A stretch of 19,665 bases of DNA, taken from the NCBI GenBank assembly GCA_029939875.1, contig JAOZSC010000006.1:1-19665 (forward strand), written 5' to 3'. This document shows, in pieces, positions 14,049-19,665 of the stretch. The notes below the pieces were generated by a model. It searched no databases. It had not been told where the DNA came from and saw nothing but the letters and a program-made list of their open reading frames with translations. The position numbers and the translations under genes are program-made. Within the stretch, counting starts at the first letter, position 1; each line of letters begins with the position of its first letter. The DNA comes from Desulfobacterales bacterium. Lineage in GTDB: Bacteria; Desulfobacterota; Desulfobacteria; Desulfobacterales; JAFDCJ01.

Positions 14049-15342
14049 TTGGACCCTCCTTTGTAAATGGCTCTATTTTAATCTGTTTTTCCAGGCTGGT
14101 ATCCATCACTTCGGTTTCCCGACGTTTCCAGTCCGACGGCATTTCCTTGAAGGAAATCAGCCCGGGAACCGGACAAACAAAGCTGCAAATCATGCAGCTG
14201 AGGCATTTTTCCTCGATTAGTTTCGGCCGGCGGTTTTGCGCATCCCATTCGATGGCCTGGCCGGCACCGTCCCGGCACACGATGTAACACTGGCCGCAGC
14301 CAATGCAACGATCCAGATCATACTGGGTAATTCCCTGGCGATCCAGTTCAAAATGATCAGTTTCGTACAGGTTGGGCAACGCTTTGCCCACCAATTGCGA
14401 AACCCTGGAAATACCGCGTCCGGCCATGTAATCGGACAGTCCTTCGATCATGTCCTCAACGATGCGGTAGCCGTAATGCAGGATTCCCGTGGTGACCTGA
14501 ATGGTGGATGCCCCCACCAGAATGTATTCCAGAGCATCGACCCAGGTCTCGATGCCGCCGATGCCCGAAAGCGGCACACCCAACGCCATGTTCTGGGCCA
14601 TGGAAGCAATAAAATTCAGCCCGATGGGTCTAACCGCCGGGCCGGAAGTCCCGCTGATGGCCCCCTTGCCGAATACATTGGGCCGCGGCACCCAGTCGTC
14701 CAGGCCGATTTCGGAAATCCCGCGGACGGTATTGATAGCGGATATCGCGTCCGCACCACCCATTTTGGCATACATGGCCGGTTCGTTCATATCCGTAATG
14801 TTGGGGGTCATCTTGGCAATCACCGGAATGTAGACCGCTTTTTTAACCGCCTCGGTGAAGCCTTCCAGCAGTTGAAAGGCCTGCCCCACCTTATGCCCCG
14901 CGCCCTCAATGCACATGTGAGGGCAGGAAAAGTTGAGCTCCAGCATGTCAGCGCCGTTGTCCTCGGCAATCTTTGCCAGGTACACCCATTCGTCAAGGAA
15001 AAACCCCATGATGCTGGCAATGATGGGATGATCCGGATAATGCTTTTTCAGATAGAGCATCTCCATGAGGTTGTCTTTCAGGGGACGGTCTGAAATCTGC
15101 TCCACGTTCTGGACCGCCATCTCCTTCTGGCTGCCCAGATGCAGACAATGCATCCGGGGCGACGGATGGATGATCGGCAGCCGGTCCGAATTCAGGGTTT
15201 TAAAAACCACCCCGCTCCAGCCGGCGTCAAAGGAACGGGCCACCATTTCGGCACTATTCGAAACCGGGGATGAGGACAGCAAAAAGGGGTTTTTAAATTT
15301 CACACCACAAAAATCTATTGATAAATCAATGTTATTGGCCAC
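14032..15342 (-). CDS. preA: Dihydropyrimidine dehydrogenase, catalytic subunit PreA
   Basis: A 436-residue protein with an FMN-binding, dihydroorotate dehydrogenase-like TIM barrel followed by a ferredoxin domain. It reduces uracil or thymine to the 5,6-dihydro form in the cytoplasm with electrons from PreT. The catalytic loop LELNFSCPH carries Cys140; SGIGGIETWVDALEYILVGAST is the FMN phosphate region. Two [4Fe-4S] motifs lie at the C-terminus: cysteines 346, 349, 352, 356 and 380, 383, 386, 390. E. coli PreA is about 411 residues, so this is normal. The start is GTG at 15342, chosen because AGGAGG lies 7 bases upstream; a TTG at 15360 would place that site inside the gene. It is second in the preT-preA-hydA operon. 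Confidence 0.93.
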   Translation of the reverse strand: MANNIDLSIDFCGVKFKNPFLLSSSPVSNSAEMVARSFDAGWSGVVFKTLNSDRLPIIHPSPRMHCLHLGSQKEMAVQNVEQISDRPLKDNLMEMLYLKKHYPDHPIIASIMGFFLDEWVYLAKIAEDNGADMLELNFSCPHMCIEGAGHKVGQAFQLLEGFTEAVKKAVYIPVIAKMTPNITDMNEPAMYAKMGGADAISAINTVRGISEIGLDDWVPRPNVFGKGAISGTSGPAVRPIGLNFIASMAQNMALGVPLSGIGGIETWVDALEYILVGASTIQVTTGILHYGYRIVEDMIEGLSDYMAGRGISRVSQLVGKALPNLYETDHFELDRQGITQYDLDRCIGCGQCYIVCRDGAGQAIEWDAQNRRPKLIEEKCLSCMICSFVCPVPGLISFKEMPSDWKRRETEVMDTSLEKQIKIEPFTKEGPNACNV

Positions 15343-15436
15343 GATGCTTCCTCCTGTCAAAGACGCTCACTTCGCGAACGTTTGGAATAATACTTCAGTT
15401 GATTGCGTATCAATTATGTCCGCTTCATTTATCCCC

Positions 15437-15464
15437 AACGGACTACGGACAACGGACCACTGAC
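15437..15464 (-). repeat. 7-bp tandem array, copy 2
   Basis: Four 7-base units on the plus strand: AACGGAC, TACGGAC, AACGGAC, CACTGAC. It lies in the 179-base spacer between preT and preA and resembles the array at 6419-6446. In the operon mRNA it would read GTCAGTG GTCCGTT GTCCGTA GTCCGTT. Confidence 0.65.
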
Positions 15465-15521
15465 ATGGAGCACTTCGCGTTCATATCAGTTGTTTTGAAC
15501 CAGGCGACTTTCTATTCACGC

Positions 15522-16877
15522 TTAATTGCCCAGGTACTCCCGAATCGCCCGGGCGGCCACCTTGCCGTCGGCAACGGCGGTGACCACCAGCGCCGGCCCG
15601 CGAACAATGTCCCCGCCGGCAAAAATTCCGTCCACCGATGTTTTGCCCGTATTCGGATCGGCCTTGATGAGCTTTTTATCCGTTACCGCAACATGAGGAT
15701 ACCAGTCGGTGGAATCCTCCGGGGCCTGGTTGCCGATGGCCTCGATGACCACGTCGGAATCCAGGATCCATTGTGAACCTTCAATCAACTCAGGTTTGCG
15801 GCGGCCCGAGGCATCCGGCGCTCCCAGGCGGGTGCGGGCCAGCTTCAGGCCCTTGAGCCGCTGGCTTTTATCGGTCACATAATCCACCGGCTGGTTGAGC
15901 AGTAAAAAATGGACACCTTCCTCCTGGGCCTCGATCAATTCATCGGATTCAGCCGGCATCTGCAGGTAGGAACGCCGATAAACCAGGTAGACGTCTTTGG
16001 GCTCCAGTTTGGCGGCCGACATGATGCAGTCCATGGCCACCGAACCGCCGCCGATGACCGCCACGGTTTTGCCCTTTATTTTGGCCTCCACCTCTTCAAA
16101 GCGGCCGTCGCGCAAGGCCGCCAGATAATCCACCGATGAAAACAGGCCGTCAATGCCGGCTGCGTCCGGTTTAAGGCTGGCAGCCGCCCAGAGGCCGGGG
16201 GCCAAAAACACTGCACTGAATCCATCTTTAAGAAGTTTTTCGGCGCCTTCTTTTCCCTCGATGGGGCTGTTGCACTGGAACTCAACCCCCAGTTCTTTGA
16301 TATCATTCAATTCATGTTCGAAAAAATTCATATCGAACCGGTAGGACACGACCCCGTAACGCAGCACCCCGCCCGGCTCCGGCCTGGCTTCAAAAACCGT
16401 CACCGAAAATCCGTCTTTGGCCAGTTCGGCCGCACAGCTCAACCCTGCAGGACCGGAGCCCACCACGGCAACTTTTTCAGGTCGCAGCGCCGGTTTTTCA
16501 TCGAAGACCTTGAAACCCGTTTGCCAGGCGTGTTCGATTAAAAACCGCTGGATTTTGCCGATCTGGATGGGGCGATCAGCGCCCTCGGGTCGATTTTCAG
16601 ATTTGAACACGGCACTGCATTTTTCCTCGCACAGGCGCGCCGTAGGGCAAAGCACGCCGCAGGCCCCGCCCAGAATGTTGTTTTCCTTAATCGTACGAAT
16701 GGCTCCGGTAATGTTTTTTAACCGCAGCTTTCGAATAAAATCCGCCGGTCGGGTATCGGCCGGACACCCCTCGGAACAAGGAGCGTCATGGCAAAGCAGA
16801 CAGCGATCGGCCTCAAAAATCGCCTGGGCCAGATCGAGTCCCTTGCTCATCTGTTTGAATTTATCCGCATTGCTCAC
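15522..16877 (-). CDS. preT: Dihydropyrimidine dehydrogenase, electron-transfer subunit PreT
   Basis: A 451-residue GltD-like iron-sulfur flavoprotein that passes electrons from NAD(P)H through FAD to PreA. The N-terminal iron-sulfur region has cysteines 26, 29, 34, 38 and 73, 77, 83, 87. An FAD-binding GSGPAG follows at 140-145, then a second dinucleotide fold with VAVIGGGSVAMD and a C-terminal FAGGDIVRGPALVV. It is homologous to the NfnB protein at 593-2014, but its place ahead of preA and hydA defines the role. The start is GTG at 16877, with AAGGAGG 7 bases upstream; longer in-frame starts up to 17000 lack family matches and would cover the 5' leader. It is the first gene of the operon; a promoter with overlapping inverted repeat lies upstream. 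Confidence 0.92.
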   Translation of the reverse strand: MSNADKFKQMSKGLDLAQAIFEADRCLLCHDAPCSEGCPADTRPADFIRKLRLKNITGAIRTIKENNILGGACGVLCPTARLCEEKCSAVFKSENRPEGADRPIQIGKIQRFLIEHAWQTGFKVFDEKPALRPEKVAVVGSGPAGLSCAAELAKDGFSVTVFEARPEPGGVLRYGVVSYRFDMNFFEHELNDIKELGVEFQCNSPIEGKEGAEKLLKDGFSAVFLAPGLWAAASLKPDAAGIDGLFSSVDYLAALRDGRFEEVEAKIKGKTVAVIGGGSVAMDCIMSAAKLEPKDVYLVYRRSYLQMPAESDELIEAQEEGVHFLLLNQPVDYVTDKSQRLKGLKLARTRLGAPDASGRRKPELIEGSQWILDSDVVIEAIGNQAPEDSTDWYPHVAVTDKKLIKADPNTGKTSVDGIFAGGDIVRGPALVVTAVADGKVAARAIREYLGN

Positions 16878-16989
16878 GATGGTTCCTCCTTTTGATAATT
16901 GTATTTGGCACCCCCGGGAGCAGCAACCGCTGAAAAAACGATCCCCCTGTCCTTTGCACTGGAAAAAATCCGCTGCCAACCTCGGGCCA

Positions 16990-17013
16990 CAGGCAATCAA
17001 CAGGTGTTGCCTG
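16990..17013. promoter_or_regulatory. Inverted repeat in the preT leader, candidate operator
   Basis: CAGGCAA (16990-16996) and TTGCCTG (17007-17013) form a perfect 7-bp inverted repeat with a 10-base spacer. It lies about 12-35 bases downstream of the predicted preT transcription start, next to another inverted repeat. Confidence 0.5.
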
Positions 17014-17014
17014 G

Positions 17015-17033
17015 TTTAAAACAGGGTTTTAAA
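17015..17033. promoter_or_regulatory. Inverted repeat overlapping the preT -10 box, candidate operator
   Basis: TTTAAAAC-AGG-GTTTTAAA is a perfect 8-bp inverted repeat. It covers two bases of the -10 box and the predicted start point, a classical repressor position. Confidence 0.55.
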
Positions 17034-17060
17034 TTTACGCCCGTTGCGCAAACTTGTCAA
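17032..17060 (-). promoter_or_regulatory. Sigma70-type promoter for preT-preA-hydA
   Basis: On the minus strand TTGACA (17060-17055), a 17-base spacer and TAAATT (17037-17032). The leader to the preT GTG is about 150 bases. Confidence 0.6.
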
Positions 17061-17120
17061 TTGCTAACCGCCCATCAGCACCAAAAATCATTCATTTAAT
17101 TTGATGGTTTCATAAAAAAC

Positions 17121-17152
17121 TTGACGCCAATTTTCGTTAGCCATATATATGG
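17121..17152 (+). promoter_or_regulatory. Promoter and palindrome for the rightward ureidopropionase-permease operon
   Basis: TTGACG (17121-17126), a 17-base spacer and TATATA (17144-17149). The -10 box sits inside the perfect 12-bp palindrome CCATATATATGG (17141-17152). The divergent preT promoter is about 60 bases away, so one regulator could control both. Confidence 0.6.
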
Positions 17153-17193
17153 GAAAATTTATCCAATCAATCTGCTAAAGGGGGGTACAACAT

Positions 17194-18066
17194 ATGTCCA
17201 GAATCGTCAAATGCGCCCATATTCAGGCCGCCAACGCCAAGCATGACGGCACGCCGGCTGAAATCAAAGAGGCCATGATCCAAAAACACCTGCCGCTGAT
17301 AGAAGAAGCCGGCAAAAAAGGCGTTCAGATCCTGTGCTTGCAGGAAATTTTTTCGGGTCCTTATTTTTGCGCCGAGCAGGACACCAAGTGGTACGCCAAT
17401 GCCGAAACGGTTCCGGGACCGACCGTCGAGCGGCTGGCCGAATATGCCAAAAAATATCAGATGGTGATGATCATCCCGGTTTACGAAATGGAAATTGCCG
17501 GTGTCTATTTTAACACCGCCGCCGTGGTGGATGCGGACGGGAGTTATCTGGGGAAATTTCGCAAAATTCACATCCCCCATACCTGGCCGGGATTCTGGGA
17601 AAAATTTTATTTTAAACCCGGCAACCTGGGATTTCCGGTGTTTGAAACCGCCTATGCCAAAATCGGCATCTACATCTGCTATGACCGCCATTTTCCGGAA
17701 TGCGCGCGCATATTGGCCCTCAAAGGCGCTGAAATCCTGTTCAACCCTTCGGCCACCACCGCCGGAAAATCCCAGTACCTGTGGCAGCTCGAACAGCCGG
17801 CCCAGGCGGTGGCCAACGGGGTTTTTATCGGCGCCAACAACCGCATCGGCCTGGAAAAACCCTGGGAGTTCGGCCGCTTTTACGGCTCCAGTTATTTTGT
17901 GGATCCCCGGGGACAAATCATAGTCAAGGGCAGCGAGGACAAGGATGAAGGCGTGGTGGCCGACCTGGACCTGGAAGAAATCCGGGAAGTCCGCGACGGC
18001 TGGCAGTTTTTCCGGGATTTACGCCCCGACATGTACGCGGATTTAAGCCGAACCATCGCCGGCTGA
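17194..18066 (+). CDS. Nitrilase-superfamily beta-ureidopropionase candidate
   Basis: A 290-residue carbon-nitrogen hydrolase. The catalytic triad is visible: E51 in LQEIFSGPYFC, K124 in KFRKIHIPH and C162 in YICYDRHFPE. The IHIPH...FWEKFYFKPG region resembles beta-ureidopropionase and N-carbamoylputrescine amidase. With preT, preA and hydA divergent and a nucleobase permease downstream, hydrolysis of N-carbamoyl-beta-alanine to beta-alanine, CO2 and ammonia (step 3) is the best reading. N-carbamoylputrescine amidase is the main alternative, and animal beta-ureidopropionase is longer (about 385 residues). A strong purine-rich AAAGGGGGG lies about 9 bases before the ATG. It is the first gene of a rightward operon. 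Confidence 0.86.
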   Translation: MSRIVKCAHIQAANAKHDGTPAEIKEAMIQKHLPLIEEAGKKGVQILCLQEIFSGPYFCAEQDTKWYANAETVPGPTVERLAEYAKKYQMVMIIPVYEMEIAGVYFNTAAVVDADGSYLGKFRKIHIPHTWPGFWEKFYFKPGNLGFPVFETAYAKIGIYICYDRHFPECARILALKGAEILFNPSATTAGKSQYLWQLEQPAQAVANGVFIGANNRIGLEKPWEFGRFYGSSYFVDPRGQIIVKGSEDKDEGVVADLDLEEIREVRDGWQFFRDLRPDMYADLSRTIAG

Positions 18067-18132
18067 CGGCATAAGTTCGGCGGAACGTACCGAATTTAAC
18101 ACCTGGATTTTGCACGAGTTGGAGGCTTTTAT

Positions 18133-18198
18133 ATGCAAGATTCAGATATTAACCGCTCCCCACGGGGGCCAACTATAAGCAAGGAGGAAAACAGATAA
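18133..18198 (+). CDS. Possible 21-residue leader peptide coupled to the permease
   Basis: The ORF encodes MQDSDINRSPRGPTISKEENR. GGAGG lies 7 bases before its ATG. Its stop codon (18196-18198) shares one base with the permease ATG (TAATG), and its codons for Lys16-Glu17 contain the AAGGAGG used by the permease. This is the arrangement of a translationally coupled upstream ORF. AGTTGG (18117-18122) can pair with CCAACT (18169-18174), enclosing its ribosome binding site. No homologue is recognised; it may be fortuitous. Confidence 0.45.
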   Translation: MQDSDINRSPRGPTISKEENR

Positions 18199-19665
18199 TG
18201 AGCGAAGAACAAAAAGAGGAACACAAACACTGGATTGTCTACCCCATCGGCAGTAAACCCAAGTGGGGCATGGCGATATTGCTCGGAATCCAGCAATACC
18301 TGACCATGTTCGGAGCCACGGTCCTGATTCCCTTTATTATCGGCGGCGCCATCAAAATGCCTGCGCATCAACTGGCCCTGCTGATCTCCACCATCTTTTT
18401 TACGTCCGGCATCTGCACCCTGATCCAGCAGTCTCCCCTGGGAAACCGCCTGCCGGTCGTCCAGGGAGGAACCTTCTCATTTCTGGGGCCCACGTTTGCC
18501 ATTATCGGAATGGTGGCCGCCAAAAAGCTCACCGGCACAACCCCCCTTTGGCAGATCCAGGTCCAGGAAATAGCCGGGGCCATCATGATCGCCTCGGTGG
18601 TGGAAATTTTTCTCGGCTACACGGGAATCATGGGGCAGGTACGCAAAATTATCAGCCCCATTGTCATCGGGCCCACCATCGCCATGATCGGTCTGGCGCT
18701 TTTCGGCATCGGCGCCCCCTGGATGGCCACCAACTGGATCATCTCGCTGATCACCCTGGTGGCACTGATTCTTTATTCCCAGGTGTTTTCCTTGAAATCC
18801 AAAGTATTTTTGCTCTTTCCGGTCCTGCTGGCCATTGCCACCGGCTGGCTGGCTGCGCTGGTCGGCACCGTCTTCGGCCTCATTCCCGACGGTAATGCCG
18901 CCAACCTGGCCGGCAAACTCGGTCTGGTCGCTGCTGCAGACTGGATCAGCTTCAAACCCATGGTTCCTTTCAAGTGGGGTTTTCCGGATTTCGGCAGCGC
19001 CACCCTGTGGGCCGGGGTATTCGGGATGCTGGCCGGTTACCTGGCATCGATGATCGAATCCATCGGCGACTACTACGCTTGCGCCCGCATTTCAGAAGCC
19101 CCGGTTCCCACCGGCAAAATGATCTCCCGGGGGCTGGGAGCCGAAGGCCTCGGTTGCCTGATCGCCGGTGTCCTGCAGACCTGTAATGGAACCACGACTT
19201 ACTCTGAAAATATCGGCTCCATCGGCCTGACGAAGGTGGCCAGCCGCCGGGTTATCCGTTGCGGTGCGGCGGCCATGCTGGTCATCCCCATCGTGGGCAA
19301 ATTTGGGGCCATTCTGGCCACCCTGCCCATGCCGGTGGTCGGTGCCATGTTTGTAGGTCTTTTTGGCATGATCGCATCTGTGGGGCTGTCCAACCTGCAA
19401 ATCGTCAATCTGAACAATTCGCGCAATCTGTTTATTATCGGCCTGTCGTTTTTTGCCGGCTTGAGTGTACCGTTCTGGTTTACACCCCATTATGACGTGG
19501 CGACCGGCGCCATCGTCAGCGGCGCTCTCGCCTGGGGGCAGCAGGGTGATTTTCTCAATGTCATCGGCAACATTTTTCAGGCTATCCTGAGCACCGGTAT
19601 GGCGGTAACCGCCATTGTAGGGATTGTTCTCGACAATCTGCTGCCGGGTGCCACCCGCGCCGAGT
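18198..19665 (+). CDS. NCS2/NAT-family nucleobase (uracil/xanthine) permease, 3' end cut
   Basis: 489 residues are visible before the window ends. The protein is a polytopic inner-membrane symporter of the nucleobase-ascorbate transporter family. Visible motifs are QQYLTMFGATVLIP in helix 1 (from Q32), VVQGGTFSF (Q89), the substrate-site helix ASMIESIGDYYA (E287) and the NAT signature ENIGSIGLTK (337-346), which fits [QEP]NxGxxxxT[RKG]. The usual QH pair of helix 1 is QQ (Gln33). It is longer than most bacterial uracil permeases (about 430) and closer to the long NAT branch. AAGGAGG lies 10 bases before the ATG. Its place after a ureidopropionase gene and beside preT-preA-hydA suggests uptake of uracil or thymine. 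Confidence 0.9.
   Translation, partial: MSEEQKEEHKHWIVYPIGSKPKWGMAILLGIQQYLTMFGATVLIPFIIGGAIKMPAHQLALLISTIFFTSGICTLIQQSPLGNRLPVVQGGTFSFLGPTFAIIGMVAAKKLTGTTPLWQIQVQEIAGAIMIASVVEIFLGYTGIMGQVRKIISPIVIGPTIAMIGLALFGIGAPWMATNWIISLITLVALILYSQVFSLKSKVFLLFPVLLAIATGWLAALVGTVFGLIPDGNAANLAGKLGLVAAADWISFKPMVPFKWGFPDFGSATLWAGVFGMLAGYLASMIESIGDYYACARISEAPVPTGKMISRGLGAEGLGCLIAGVLQTCNGTTTYSENIGSIGLTKVASRRVIRCGAAAMLVIPIVGKFGAILATLPMPVVGAMFVGLFGMIASVGLSNLQIVNLNNSRNLFIIGLSFFAGLSVPFWFTPHYDVATGAIVSGALAWGQQGDFLNVIGNIFQAILSTGMAVTAIVGIVLDNLLPGATRAE

Noticed and set aside
13002..14066. A 354-codon open frame on the plus strand
   Set aside because: It is antisense to hydA, which has all catalytic motifs; no recognisable domain.
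14236..15093. A 285-codon open frame on the plus strand
   Set aside because: It is antisense to preA and has no motif or ribosome binding site.
15343..15360. TTG start for preA at 15360
   Set aside because: It would put the AGGAGG ribosome binding site inside the coding region; the GTG at 15342 is correctly spaced.
17167..17916. A 249-codon open frame on the minus strand
   Set aside because: It is antisense to the nitrilase-type gene and lacks family features.
18263..18895. A 210-codon open frame on the plus strand within the permease
   Set aside because: It is another frame of the permease gene; its His/Arg-rich product has no transmembrane pattern.
1..19665. tRNA, rRNA, riboswitch or insertion sequence
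   Set aside because: Reading both strands showed no cloverleaf with a TTCRA arm, no rRNA-like stretch, no known aptamer core and no transposase motif. A covariance-model scan was not possible.

Overview
The window looks like a chromosomal segment of a mesophilic Desulfobacterota (delta-proteobacterial, sulfate-reducer-like) genome. This is an inference from the NfnAB-type flavoprotein pair, the GltD-like iron-sulfur flavoproteins, the gene content and the style of the intergenic repeats; no rRNA or other decisive marker is present. Genes lie on both strands in short operons, most with AGGAGG-type ribosome binding sites. I see no tRNA, rRNA, CRISPR array, transposase or phage gene.

Left part (1-6344). 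A PadR-type regulator cut by the left edge has a near-consensus promoter overlapped by an AT-rich palindrome. Next are nfnA-nfnB (leftward), which couple ferredoxin, NADH and NADPH pools, closed by a strong terminator at 463-502. The divergent tatD follows, then a leftward MoxR ATPase / von Willebrand factor A (CoxE-like) pair.

Middle part (6345-10110). This is housekeeping: a small cysteine-rich protein coupled to tatA, single-strand DNA-binding protein (leftward), an RlmL-type methyltransferase and a small DMT/YdcZ-type membrane protein. The intergenic spaces are rich in short repeats: 9-bp arrays, 7-bp arrays, a large hairpin, and a 52-bp dispersed element found just upstream of both tatD and rlmL, two genes that lack clear Shine-Dalgarno sites.

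Right part (10246-19665). This is a reductive pyrimidine degradation locus. Leftward preT-preA-hydA encode a two-subunit dihydropyrimidine dehydrogenase and a dihydropyrimidinase. Divergent from preT, a nitrilase-superfamily beta-ureidopropionase candidate, a possible 21-residue leader ORF and an NCS2/NAT nucleobase permease (cut by the right edge) run rightward. Further left are a second, unrelated candidate for the last step (a metal-dependent M20-type carbamoylase) and an amidohydrolase-fold protein lacking the usual metal ligands. Together they can import uracil/thymine, reduce it, open the ring and release beta-alanine (or beta-aminoisobutyrate), CO2 and ammonia. No dedicated regulator is seen, but the divergent control region (16878-17193) has two good promoters, each overlapped by a perfect inverted repeat.

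The points most worth a second look are the metal-ligand-deficient amidohydrolase, the duplicated carbamoylase step, the element shared by tatD and rlmL, and the leader ORF coupled to the permease.
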